A DNA stretch of 38,273 nt from Arsukibacterium tuosuense (GTDB lineage Bacteria > Pseudomonadota > Gammaproteobacteria > Steroidobacterales > GCA-2729495). The translations under genes were made by a program, and so were the position numbers. The stretch covers positions 1 to 38,273 of the forward strand of contig CAMBYH010000014.1 of assembly GCA_945872065.1 (NCBI GenBank), given 5' to 3'. Positions 26,188 through 34,035 of the stretch are shown piece by piece (position 1 is the stretch's first letter; each line of letters begins with the position of its first letter). The notes under the pieces are model-generated. The model was not told the DNA's origin and did no database searches. It worked only from the letters and a program-made list of their open reading frames with translations.

Positions 26188-27357
26188 TTAAGGATTGTTA
26201 ACCTGGTTCCGGGCGCCAAAGGCCAGCAGCCGGAGCAGCGCCGCCTGGGAGCGTACCCCCGTCTTGTCGAAGATCCGGGTCAGGTGCGTCTTGGCCGTGT
26301 TGCGGCTGATGTCCAGCGCGGTCGCGGCTTCCAGCAGGGACTTGCCCTCCAGCAGGGCCCCACAGAGGGTGACCTCCGCCCGGGAAAGCCCGTAGGTGGC
26401 CCTGAGTTCGGGCGGTAGTGCCGGTGCATTGCCGTGGCGCCCGGCGTGAATGACGGCCAGCACCGCCGACCCGGAGGGCAGGCCTGACCGGTCGCCCCGC
26501 AGGCGGAGCGGGGAGAACGTCACCTGGTAGGGACTGGGACTCCCGCGCCGCCCGACCAGCACCGGTGCGGGGGGTGCGACGGACCAGCCCAGAGCTGACT
26601 GCTGGGCAGCTTCCAGCCCGCTGTCCAGGCGGGTCTGGGTGGCCCCGTCGGTGGTTTGCAGGTTGCCGTTCCGGAGCGCCAGCCCGTCGCCGGTGTCCAG
26701 CAGTGCATTAGCTGCCCGGTTGCGGAGGATCGGCCGGCCCCGCTGGTCAAACAGGACGATTCCGTAGCGGGCCAGGTCCAGAACCCCGGAGAGAAGGGCA
26801 TTCCCACCCCGTGCCGCGTCAAGGCTCCGGTGCAGGGCCACGCTGCGCTGCAGATGCCTCAGCAGGAGGTGGCTGATCAGCGCCTTGTCACCAGGTAAGA
26901 AGGGGTCCTCCTGGGCAGTCCGGCACAGGGAGAAAAACGCGTTGACTCCCGGGGCTGACTCGATGGCGCCGAAGAGGAAGTGTTCCAGGTCCCAGGGCCT
27001 GGCCAGCTGCGTGTAGGCGCGGCTCTTGCGCATGGCCTCGGGCGGCACCACCTCGCTGCCCAGGCGAACCGTGCCGGCGGGCTGCCCGCGGATGGCCAGC
27101 AGGTAGTTGTCGTCACTGCTACTGGAACGGTGTGCAGCGAAGATTTCCTCAAAACCGTTCAGGCCGCCCGTGGCCAGAAATGAGCGCCGGGCATCGTGCT
27201 CGTCCTGATACTCGACCATAGCCAGCTGGGCATCGCAGGCATGGGCCGCTTCCTCCGCGAAGTGGCGCCAGGCGGAAGGGTTGAGGCCGGCGTCATAGGC
27301 ATCGCCGAGCAGGCCGGAGAGGCTTTTGCTATCGAGCCTGATGGTAGTTGAAGGCAT
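26188..27357 (-). CDS. LuxR-type transcriptional regulator
   Basis: This is a 389-residue protein with a C-terminal LuxR/FixJ helix-turn-helix (about 325-380: LSRAEVTLCGALLEGKSLLEAATALDIS in outline, then RNTAKTHLTRIFDKTG). The middle part (about 190-260: GIVLFDQRGRPILRNRAANALL) looks PAS-like, and the N-terminal 180 residues are a sensory region of unknown type. No receiver or autoinducer-binding domain is recognisable. ATG 27357 is chosen, with GGGGGA about 11 bases upstream. A sigma-70-like promoter lies at 27415-27443 and a terminator follows, so it is a single-gene unit. Confidence 0.82.
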   Translation of the reverse strand: MPSTTIRLDSKSLSGLLGDAYDAGLNPSAWRHFAEEAAHACDAQLAMVEYQDEHDARRSFLATGGLNGFEEIFAAHRSSSSDDNYLLAIRGQPAGTVRLGSEVVPPEAMRKSRAYTQLARPWDLEHFLFGAIESAPGVNAFFSLCRTAQEDPFLPGDKALISHLLLRHLQRSVALHRSLDAARGGNALLSGVLDLARYGIVLFDQRGRPILRNRAANALLDTGDGLALRNGNLQTTDGATQTRLDSGLEAAQQSALGWSVAPPAPVLVGRRGSPSPYQVTFSPLRLRGDRSGLPSGSAVLAVIHAGRHGNAPALPPELRATYGLSRAEVTLCGALLEGKSLLEAATALDISRNTAKTHLTRIFDKTGVRSQAALLRLLAFGARNQVNNP

Positions 27358-27414
27358 GACGGCTGTGTCCCCCGGCACGCAACCCGGTACCACAGGGCGC
27401 GGGTAGCTTCCCAG

Positions 27415-27443
27415 TGTTTACCGGGGCCGCCAGTGGGCGTCAA
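27415..27443 (-). promoter_or_regulatory. sigma-70 promoter for the LuxR-type gene
   Basis: On the minus strand TTGACG (27443-27438) is followed after exactly 17 bases by TAAACA (27420-27415). It is about 58 bases upstream of the ATG at 27357 and just after the sirtuin gene stop. Confidence 0.5.
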
Positions 27444-27455
27444 TGGGGGCTACCG

Positions 27456-28310
27456 TCAGGGAGCGAGTATGTCCAGGACCGCCCGCAGCGTGCGCCCACA
27501 GTCTGTCCGCCAGTGGAAGGCGAGCAGGTCGTCGGCCCGGGTGCGGCCCAGATTAACGGCTACGACGGGTTTGCCTGCTGCCACTGCCGCCCGCACCAGC
27601 CGGAATCCGGAGTAGACCATCAGGGACGAGCCCACCACGAGCAGGGCATCCGCTGCCGCCAGCTTGCTCTCGGCGCTGCCCGTCACGTCGGCTGGGACGG
27701 CCTCCCCGTAGAAGACCACGTCCGGCTTGAGGATTCCGCCGCACAGCCGGCAGTCCGGAACCCGGAAGCTCGCGTCGTCCCCGGCGGCGGGCACGGCGTC
27801 GCCATCGGGTGCCGGTTCAGCCAAAGTGGCGCTCCAGCCGGGATTCTCCCGGTCCAGTTCTGCCTGCCAGCCGGTGCGGGGCAGGCGAGCGTTGCAGCCG
27901 AGACAACGCACGATGTCCAGGCGGCCATGCAGATCGATGACCGCCTGGCTCCCCGCAAGTTGATGGAGGCGGTCCACGTTCTGCGTGATGATCCCGGCCA
28001 GCAGTCCCTGCCGCTCCAGTTCTGCCAGAGCCTGGTGGGCTGGATTTGGCCGGGCAGTCGCGAACCGGGGCCAGCCGAGGGCACTGCGGGCCCAGTAGCG
28101 ACGCCGGACTTCCAGTCTGCTGATGAAGTCGGGGTAGAGAACCGGGCGGGCGTGCTTCCAGCTCCCGTCGACGTCCCGGTAGTCCGGGATGCCAGAGCCC
28201 GTGCTGCAGCCCGCTCCGGTCAGGGCGAGGACGTTGGGGTGTTGCCGGAGGAAGGTCGCCAGCGCTGCGGACGCACCGTTGATGCCAGTCTCTGGAGGGG
28301 ATTCCTGCAT
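27456..28310 (-). CDS. Sir2-family NAD-dependent protein deacylase
   Basis: This is a 284-residue sirtuin. NAD-binding motifs [14 protein letters not shown] and TQNVDRLH are present; the catalytic base is His128 in DLHGRL; two zinc-binding Cys pairs follow (CLGC and CRLC). Length and the SGIPDYRD pattern suggest a class II (SIRT4-like) member rather than classical CobB. The start is taken as ATG 28310; a GTG at 28313 is adjacent. It lies 45 bases downstream of the second HD-GYP gene with a GGCCGGATCCGGCC palindrome between, so cotranscription is possible. Confidence 0.92.
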   Translation of the reverse strand: MQESPPETGINGASAALATFLRQHPNVLALTGAGCSTGSGIPDYRDVDGSWKHARPVLYPDFISRLEVRRRYWARSALGWPRFATARPNPAHQALAELERQGLLAGIITQNVDRLHQLAGSQAVIDLHGRLDIVRCLGCNARLPRTGWQAELDRENPGWSATLAEPAPDGDAVPAAGDDASFRVPDCRLCGGILKPDVVFYGEAVPADVTGSAESKLAAADALLVVGSSLMVYSGFRLVRAAVAAGKPVVAVNLGRTRADDLLAFHWRTDCGRTLRAVLDILAP

Positions 28311-28355
28311 CACGCCTGACTTTCGCGGCCGGATCCGGCCCGGATTCGACCCGTC

Positions 28356-29570
28356 TCAGGCGGCGAGGTTGGCAGCGGCGCCCAGCGCCTCATCGAGCTG
28401 GCCCTGGAGAATGCGGATCGTGCCGGATTCCAGGACCCGCACGATGTCGCCCTGACGGATGGGTTGCCAGAGGACCGGCCCGGCGGGCAGGCGCCGGCCT
28501 GCGCTGTCACTCACGAGTGCGATGTGGGGCCGGGTGGGTTCGTCGTCGCCCTGCCGGCGCACGATACCCAGCCGGCCATCAGCAATCTGCAGCCAGGAAC
28601 CTGTGGGAAAAAGGCCGAGTGCCCGCATGAAGCTGCGGACGATGGCCGCGTCGAACTTCCGGCCGCGCAGGCCGTTGACCAGACGCATGGCATCGTGGGC
28701 TGCCATGGCGTGGGCGTACTTCCGGTCCTGCAGCAGGGCATCGTAGGTGTCCACCAGGCCTGCGAGCCGGGCAGCAATCGGAACCTGTGTACCCCGGAGC
28801 CCGCGGGGATAGCCGCTGCCATCCAGGCGCTCGTGGTGACCGAGAACTGCATCCTCCACCGTTTCAGAGATCGTCGAGGCCGAGCGGACCATGTACAGAC
28901 CCCGGCGCACGTGGCGCTCAACAAAGCCACGCTCATGGGTGCTCAAGGGCGTGGTCTTCGCCAGAATCATGATGGGCACTGAAACCTTGCCGATGTCCAG
29001 GAGCAGTCCGGCCAGCGCCAGCTCCCGGACAAAGGCACCCTCAAAGCCGATCTGCCTGCCTGCCAGAGCCATGAGCACTGCGGAACCAAGCGCGCGCCGA
29101 TAGAGAAATCCCACCCGCAGTTCGGTGGCGAGCAGCCAGGGGATCGTGTCCGCATCCTCCATGAGACTGGTGACCACGGGATCGAGGGCCCGGCGCAACG
29201 GCGTCAGTACCAGGTCCTCGGAGCGGCGCATACCCTGCACGGCCTGGGCAAACGCATGACTCAGGGCGCGCAGTTCCATCCGCTGCCGGGCGAGAGCTGT
29301 CGGCGGGTGGCAGGCAGACAGGGCCTCTACCTTGGCGGTAAGCCCTGTGTAGAACATCTCGCTGTCCCGGTACTCGGAAAGGACCGGATCCACGTAGACG
29401 TAGCTGCAGATGCGCCGCAGTTCCTCGATCTGCTCGCTCTGGCTGAGCAGGAACCCGTGGGCGTGGAAGGACGTCTGCAGCCACGACCGGTCAAGCTCGG
29501 CCACGTACATGCCGAACTGCAGCTGGGCGCAATTCACCGGAACCAGGCGCGGGGGAAGCACGATGGCCAT
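28356..29570 (-). CDS. DUF3391/HD-GYP domain protein (degenerate HD), second copy
   Basis: This 404-residue paralogue of the 13684-15012 protein has DUF3391 at the N-terminus (about 1-130: LQFGMYVAELDRSW) and HD-GYP at about 150-330. GHHERLDGSGYPRG (244-257) is intact. The HD dyad reads LLDIGK, with Leu191 in place of His and Asp192 kept; the Lys is retained, unlike in the first copy. The later DxxTxxRPY segment is also loose (YDALLQDRKYAH). It may be a weak cyclic-di-GMP phosphodiesterase or only a sensor. ATG 29570 has AAGGTGAG directly before it. A CRP-like palindrome lies 73 bases upstream. Confidence 0.87.
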   Translation of the reverse strand: MAIVLPPRLVPVNCAQLQFGMYVAELDRSWLQTSFHAHGFLLSQSEQIEELRRICSYVYVDPVLSEYRDSEMFYTGLTAKVEALSACHPPTALARQRMELRALSHAFAQAVQGMRRSEDLVLTPLRRALDPVVTSLMEDADTIPWLLATELRVGFLYRRALGSAVLMALAGRQIGFEGAFVRELALAGLLLDIGKVSVPIMILAKTTPLSTHERGFVERHVRRGLYMVRSASTISETVEDAVLGHHERLDGSGYPRGLRGTQVPIAARLAGLVDTYDALLQDRKYAHAMAAHDAMRLVNGLRGRKFDAAIVRSFMRALGLFPTGSWLQIADGRLGIVRRQGDDEPTRPHIALVSDSAGRRLPAGPVLWQPIRQGDIVRVLESGTIRILQGQLDEALGAAANLAA

Positions 29571-29617
29571 CTCACCTTTGTGATTGTTCTTTTTATTTAT
29601 TGGTCTGGCCGGGTCAA

Positions 29618-29658
29618 TGTAGCAGTGGCTACACCCGGGAAACGTGACGCAGGTCACG
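29618..29658 (-). promoter_or_regulatory. CRP/FNR-family-like operator and second palindrome upstream of HD-GYP gene
   Basis: CGTGACGCAGGTCACG (29643-29658) is a palindrome of the form GTGA-N6-TCAC, matching the core of CRP-family sites. TGTAGC and GCTACA (29618-29633, 4-bp spacer) form a second inverted repeat closer to the gene, containing TACATT on the minus strand as a possible -10. Both lie between the cytochrome gene end and the HD-GYP start. Confidence 0.45.
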
Positions 29659-29674
29659 AAGCAGCGGTCGCTGA

Positions 29675-30571
29675 TTATGGCGAGCGGGGACTGAGCGCCT
29701 TGAGATAGATCGCGATGGCCTGGCGGTCCCCGGGCGTCAGTCTGGCCGTGTTGTCCTCAATAACCGCGCTCATCGAGGAACCAGCAAAGTTCCCGTCGGG
29801 CAGGAGGCCAGTCTCGAGGAGGAATGCGAGGTCATCCGCGGACCACTGGCCGATGCCGGTGGTCCGGTCCTGGGTGATGTCCGGAATCTTCTCGCCATCC
29901 GGCCCGGCGGGATTGCCAGCCAGGTCGCGGCTGTGGTCGAGGCCACCCAGCAGGTTGCGCGGCGTATGGCACTCGCCGCAGTGGCCCAGGTGCCGGACGA
30001 GGTAGGCCCCCCGGTTCCAGGTTGTATCCCGGGAGGGATCGGGGGCAAAACGCCCCGGGCTGAAGTTGAAGAAGTTCCAGCCCATCATCACCAGGCGGGA
30101 GGAGAGGTACCAGGGCAGATCGTGTTGCCTGGCCTGCTGGCGTACCGGTTTCAGGCTGCGGAGATAGGCCCCCAGGGCGGCGACGTCCGCATCCTCGATG
30201 CCGGTGTAGGCGGGGTAGGGAAAGACGGGGTAGTAGTTGCTGCCGTCCGGAGCCACCCCTTCCCGCAGAGCACGGCCGAGATCAGCATCCGTCCAGCCGC
30301 CGATGCCGGTGACCGGATCGGAGGTGATGTTCGGTGCATAAAAGGTGCCGAAAGGGGTCAGCAAGGCACGGCCGCCTGCCAGGGGAATGGCGTCCGGCCG
30401 GTCCGCCGTGTGGCACGTCAGGCAGCCACCGGCCTGGACCAGGTAGCGGCCCCGCTCGATCTGCGCCGCCAGGTCCGCGTGCACCTCCAGACTGGTCAGG
30501 AGCAGCACGAATGCTGCTAACCAGTGCCGGTTCCCGGGCCAGTGGCGGCGCCCCGGTGCCGGGGCTGTCAA
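29675..30571 (-). CDS. diheme cytochrome c
   Basis: This is a 298-residue periplasmic diheme cytochrome. A signal peptide ends near VHA (residue 32). Heme motifs are CLTCH (50-54) and CGECH (198-202), each in its own cytochrome c domain, with TPFGTFYAPNITSDPVTGIGGW and IPDITQDRTTGIGQW typical of the diheme subunits related to alcohol dehydrogenase cytochromes. The start is TTG 30571, immediately after the stop of the upstream gene; AGAAGG eight bases before it supports this, and no ATG is available. It forms an operon with the cytochrome c' gene. The partner dehydrogenase is not in the window. Confidence 0.88.
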   Translation of the reverse strand: MTAPAPGRRHWPGNRHWLAAFVLLLTSLEVHADLAAQIERGRYLVQAGGCLTCHTADRPDAIPLAGGRALLTPFGTFYAPNITSDPVTGIGGWTDADLGRALREGVAPDGSNYYPVFPYPAYTGIEDADVAALGAYLRSLKPVRQQARQHDLPWYLSSRLVMMGWNFFNFSPGRFAPDPSRDTTWNRGAYLVRHLGHCGECHTPRNLLGGLDHSRDLAGNPAGPDGEKIPDITQDRTTGIGQWSADDLAFLLETGLLPDGNFAGSSMSAVIEDNTARLTPGDRQAIAIYLKALSPRSP

Positions 30572-31027
30572 TCAGTCATCCTTCTTCTGATAGCGATCGT
30601 GACAACCCTTGCAGGACTCGCCCAGGGTCTTGAAGGCAGCCGCTGTTCCGGGCTTGTCATTGGCGGCCACGGCGTCCCGCAGTTTGGCGGACGACGTCTC
30701 CAGCTGGGCCATCAGCTTGTTGAACTGCTCCTGTTCCTTCCAGATCAGCGGCAGCGCGTTGGTGTCGCCGGTATCCGTCCCCGCCGGAAACAACACCTTG
30801 CCCTGCGCGCCGAGATCGGCGAGCGCATTCGCATGGGACTTCAGGTATTCCTGCTGGTCGACCTTGCCGAAGTTGATCAGCACAAACGCGCTGACGTGGG
30901 CCGCCATGGCATCCATAACTGCTTTCCGGTACTTGATGGCATCCGCAGGTGCGGTGGCGGCGGACGCTCCAGCGGAAAACGCGGCGACCAGACCGGCGAC
31001 GAGGACAGTACGGACAAGACGATGCAT
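30572..31027 (-). CDS. cytochrome c' (class II c-type cytochrome)
   Basis: This is a 151-residue exported protein with a signal peptide (cleavage near ASAA, residue 24) and a four-helix-bundle cytochrome c' body carrying a single C-terminal CKGCH (139-143). Such proteins bind NO and help in nitrosative stress or electron transfer. ATG 31027 has GGAGG six bases upstream. A possible extended -10 (TGCTATGCT) lies just before it at about 31081-31089. It is directly followed by the diheme cytochrome. Confidence 0.88.
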   Translation of the reverse strand: MHRLVRTVLVAGLVAAFSAGASAATAPADAIKYRKAVMDAMAAHVSAFVLINFGKVDQQEYLKSHANALADLGAQGKVLFPAGTDTGDTNALPLIWKEQEQFNKLMAQLETSSAKLRDAVAANDKPGTAAAFKTLGESCKGCHDRYQKKDD

Positions 31028-31123
31028 GGGAGGCCTCCTGATTGTGGCAACGATTCTTATGTGGGGACGGATCTGCGGCCAGCATAGCAAGCCGTGACAC
31101 CCGCCAGCGACCAGCGCTGGGCG

Positions 31124-31600
31124 TCAGTTGGCGGGTGGCGCCTCACTGGTTTTGCAGTTCCAGCGCTTTGCATCGCAGCTTGGCGGAGCCGTAGCGGGCG
31201 TGCTTGCACTGCCCGACCGGCAGCGGTTGTCCAGCGGGGTGAGCTGGCCGCCGATGACCAGCGCCGTGATCACCAGACTGCCGTCCTCGCAACGGGTCAT
31301 GACGGCGCTGACGTCCACCGCGTAGCCCTCGTCTCCCCGCCAGGGCTGAGCGGCTGGCGGGAGTCTGTCCTGCGCGGACCCGTACACCCGAAGCGAGAGT
31401 GAGCCATCGGCAGTCGGCGGCCGGAGAGGGGCCGGAATCGTGCTGCTGTCCCACGGTGAGGACGCTTTCGCCGGAGGCGTTGCCGGTTGTGGCTTCGGCT
31501 GCTCTGGGGTGACCTGGGCGGGCAGCGGCCCACTCGTCAGCGCCACCAGCAGAGTCAGCAACAGGGGCAGTAGCGGAGGAGAGGGTTGGGAGGGCCGCAC
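31124..31600 (-). CDS. exported protein of unknown function
   Basis: I do not recognise this 158-residue protein. A signal peptide (cleavage near LPAQ, residue 29) leads into a proline-rich stretch (EQPKPQPATPPAKASS) and then a small domain with DVSAVMTRCEDGSLVITALVIGG in outline. Four cysteines in the last 56 residues could form two disulfides. The GTG start lies six bases after the hydrolase stop, so the two are an operon. Reading-frame codon use is normal for the region. Confidence 0.6.
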   Translation of the reverse strand: MRPSQPSPPLLPLLLTLLVALTSGPLPAQVTPEQPKPQPATPPAKASSPWDSSTIPAPLRPPTADGSLSLRVYGSAQDRLPPAAQPWRGDEGYAVDVSAVMTRCEDGSLVITALVIGGQLTPLDNRCRSGSASTPATAPPSCDAKRWNCKTSEAPPAN

Positions 31601-31606
31601 GTCTGC

Positions 31607-32551
31607 CTAGCTCCCGCTGTCCAGGAAGATGCGGACGTCCCCGGCGATAACCGGGCCGGCCTCATCGGCGGCCATGTGCCCGACGCCCGGATAGGTAATG
31701 ACCTGGACGCTAGCGGCATTAACCAGCATCTTGCGCAACTCCTCTGCCTGCCCGACCGGTGCCTGGGGGTTATTCTCCCCCCAGAGTATCAGTGTGGGCA
31801 CCCGGACCGCGGCCGTAACTGTCTCGAGATCGGCGCTCGAATAGGTGCGCAGGCGGGCAAGAATTGCGGCGCGCTGGCCCTCGCGGAGCCACATCTCGTA
31901 CCACTGGTCGATGAGCCTGTCGTCCACCTTGGCCGGATCACCGAAGCGGCTCTTCAGCATGTAGGCGGCCAGGGCACGGGGCGTGATGTACTTGAGGATG
32001 GTGGCAATGGGCGGGACGCTGCGGCCGGCCTTCTGCTGGCTACGCCCTTCGAGTGCGCCGGGACTTAGCAGTATCAGGCGCTCAACCCGCTCCGGATGGG
32101 CTGCCGCATAGTGCATCGCGACGGTGCCGCCGAGGGAGGTGCCGCCGATGGCGAAACGGTTCAGGCCGAGTGCGTCAACAAAGCGCTCGGTGAGCTGCAC
32201 GGTGCGTTCCAGGCTGTAATCACCCGACGGATCCGGACCCGTGAGACCGTGGCCCGTCAGGTCGAAGCGCAGAACCCGGTGCTGGTCCTTTAGGGAAGCC
32301 ACCCAGGAGTCCCAGCTGAGCAGGCTGCCGAAGTTGGCATGGATCAGGACGAGCGGCGGCCCGCTGCCTTCGTCCCGGTAATGGATGCGCACGCCATCCA
32401 CATTGAGGAAGCGGGAGGCGGAGGTGGTGTACCTGGCTTCAAGTTCTTCTGCCGGAATGTCGCGGTAGACCCAGGCCGCCACCAGAAACGCGACGCTGAC
32501 GAATGCCAGCATGCCACCCAGGCCAAAGGCGAGGTACCGCAGCCACTTCAT
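31607..32551 (-). CDS. membrane-anchored alpha/beta hydrolase
   Basis: This is a 314-residue hydrolase with an N-terminal membrane helix (about 6-28), so the enzyme part is probably periplasmic. The nucleophile is Ser139 in GGTSLGG and a histidine is present in GVGHMA. The usual acid position in the W-G-x-x-D segment is Asn261 (WGENNPQAPV), so the classical Asp is missing and another acid must serve or activity is altered. The oxyanion region HANFGS is also unusual (normally HG). It starts at ATG 32551. An exported protein of unknown function follows. Confidence 0.82.
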   Translation of the reverse strand: MKWLRYLAFGLGGMLAFVSVAFLVAAWVYRDIPAEELEARYTTSASRFLNVDGVRIHYRDEGSGPPLVLIHANFGSLLSWDSWVASLKDQHRVLRFDLTGHGLTGPDPSGDYSLERTVQLTERFVDALGLNRFAIGGTSLGGTVAMHYAAAHPERVERLILLSPGALEGRSQQKAGRSVPPIATILKYITPRALAAYMLKSRFGDPAKVDDRLIDQWYEMWLREGQRAAILARLRTYSSADLETVTAAVRVPTLILWGENNPQAPVGQAEELRKMLVNAASVQVITYPGVGHMAADEAGPVIAGDVRIFLDSGS

Positions 32552-32602
32552 CGCCAAACCATATCAGGGATAAAGAAGGCAGGGCCCAAAAAATCAGTGC
32601 CC

Positions 32603-32633
32603 AAAAAAACAGGGGCCGCATAAGCGGCCCCTG
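32603..32633 (-). terminator. intrinsic terminator of the alanine-rich lipoprotein gene
   Basis: On the minus strand a perfect 10-bp stem CAGGGGCCGC/GCGGCCCCTG (32633-32624 with 32619-32610) has a 4-base loop and is followed by seven T (32609-32603). A second run, GGGC...TTTTTT at about 32593-32588, repeats the tail 15 bases later. The strength suits a highly expressed small gene. Confidence 0.9.
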
Positions 32634-32662
32634 TCCTGGTCGATTGACTGAGAAACAGTCAA

Positions 32663-33025
32663 TTAGTTCTTCTGCATCGCCTCGCCAGCGTCCTGCACGG
32701 CCTCGCCAGCGCTCTCGACAGCGGCGCCGGCAGCGTCGGTCGCGTCAGCAGCAGCGCCGGCAGCCACGTCGGCGGCACCAGCAGCAGCAGCGGCAGCGGC
32801 ATCAGCAGTGCCTTCAGCAGCCGTTCCGGCAGCGTCAGCAGCAGCGCCGGCAGCTTCACCGGCCATAGCAGCAGCATCACCGGCAGCGTCAGCAGCCTGG
32901 GAAGCGCTGTCCATGGCCGAATCAGCGGCTTCGATAGCCTTGTCGGCGGGCTTGCCACCGCAGCCAGCGATCATTACCAGCGCCATTGGCAGGACAAGCC
33001 ATGCCTGACGAATTGTAGTGCTCAT
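32663..33025 (-). CDS. alanine-rich helical lipoprotein
   Basis: This is a 120-residue lipoprotein with lipobox IAGC (Cys22). The mature part is about half alanine with regularly placed Gly, Asp and Glu and no aromatic residue, predicting one long helix. Spacing of charged residues fits roughly 11-residue units (for example AADAAGDAA, AGEAAGAAADA, DAAGAAVESAG), recalling LEA-type or apolipoprotein-like surfaces. ATG 33025 has AGGAG eight bases before it, and a strong terminator follows, so it is a single, probably abundant product. Function unknown; an envelope spacer or stress role would be inference. Confidence 0.75.
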   Translation of the reverse strand: MSTTIRQAWLVLPMALVMIAGCGGKPADKAIEAADSAMDSASQAADAAGDAAAMAGEAAGAAADAAGTAAEGTADAAAAAAAGAADVAAGAAADATDAAGAAVESAGEAVQDAGEAMQKN

Positions 33026-33350
33026 CGTTCGTTCTCCTGTGTAAACAATTTTCTAAATGGCCAGACTCGATAGTCCTGAAAAACGGCCAGCCAGTGTTCA
33101 GCAAGCACCCTTTCGAAACACCCCGTCCGAAAGAAGTGGCCCACTGCCACCGGATCCCATCCCTCTGTAAAGCCTGCTTCCGGCCGGCAGGCGCGGAGAG
33201 GATACACCAAATGTTAAGCCGTCAGTCTGTTTCGGCGGACCATCCCGCAGGTGATACCCCTACCCGGGAACCCGATAGTTGGCGACAAAAATTGACTAAG
33301 CGTCGCTAAGATGCCTACTATACGGACACCTAGTCGGCAAAAGCAGACTC
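33026..33350. other. 325-bp divergent intergenic region
   Basis: This space lies between the alanine-rich lipoprotein (minus) and the permease remnant (plus). On the plus strand a sigma-70 promoter is visible near the right end, with CTAAG repeats around it. The left 60 bases are AT-richer and should hold the lipoprotein promoter, but I cannot fix its boxes. The middle (33090-33240) shows no convincing gene, RNA or repeat. Confidence 0.5.
33292..33321 (+). promoter_or_regulatory. sigma-70 promoter of the 33-37.7 kb operon
   Basis: TTGACT (33292-33297), 18 bases, then TACTAT (33316-33321). CTAAG occurs twice with a 10-bp period inside the promoter (33296-33300 and 33306-33310), and ACTA-N10-TAGT spans the -10, so a TetR-type operator could lie here. 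It is 30 bases upstream of the permease ATG. Confidence 0.55.
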
Positions 33351-33998
33351 ATGTTTATAGCACTCAGGGATCTTGCCTACGCCAAAGGCCGTTTCCTCCT
33401 CATGGGTCTGGTTGTTGCGCTGGTGGCCTACCTCATGACGTTCCTCTCCGGTCTCTCCGGGGGGCTTATCTCCAACAACGTGTCAGGCCTGATCGCTGCG
33501 CCCGTTACCCATTTTTCCTTCCAGTACGACGACCGCCCCACCTTTCGCTCGAGTCTGGTGGACAGGGCAATGTGGGAAGGCTGGCAGTCCCGGCCTGGCG
33601 TCCGCCGCGCGGAACCTCTGGGGCACACAAGTTTCAACGGCCGGAATCAGCGTGACGAACCCCTGGAGTTCGTGCTCTGGGGGGTCCAGCCCGGCGCCTT
33701 TCTGGATGTACCCGTTGCGAGTGGGGACAGGCTGGGCGCCGGGGAGAACGGGGTCGTGATCTCCCGCCTGCTGGCGGACCGTGGGGTAAAGATCGGCGAC
33801 ACCATCACCCTGGATCGCGTGCTCACGGAACTCAAGGTCATCGGGGTGACTGCCGACGAGCGAAATTACGAACACGCGCCCATCGTCTTCGCGACCTTGC
33901 CGAAGTGGCAGGAGGCCACTTATGGCCCGCCGGGTGGTGCGCCACCCGGAGAGAAGCTGCCGGACTCATTGGTGGTGCGGTGTCGATTCGCCGGATAA
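33351..33998 (+). pseudogene. ABC permease (DevC/FtsX type), C-terminally truncated
   Basis: This has 215 codons with the N-terminal membrane helix (about 15-45) and the periplasmic part of a DevC-like permease (GAGENGVVISRLLADRGVKIGDTITLD in outline). It stops at a TAA before the three C-terminal helices of the FtsX domain; intact family members are about 380 residues. The next frame starts inside an ATPase domain, so a deletion probably removed the permease end and the ATPase beginning. The promoter and start region look intact, so a truncated protein may still be made. Confidence 0.75.
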
Positions 33999-34035
33999 CA
34001 GCCGTGGAGCCGCTGATCGCCCTGGGACGAGACCG

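Noticed and set aside
28327-28340. GGCCGGATCCGGCC palindrome as an operator or terminator
   Set aside because: It is a 14-bp GC-rich palindrome between two genes with no T-tract and no regulator match; chance is likely in such GC-rich DNA.
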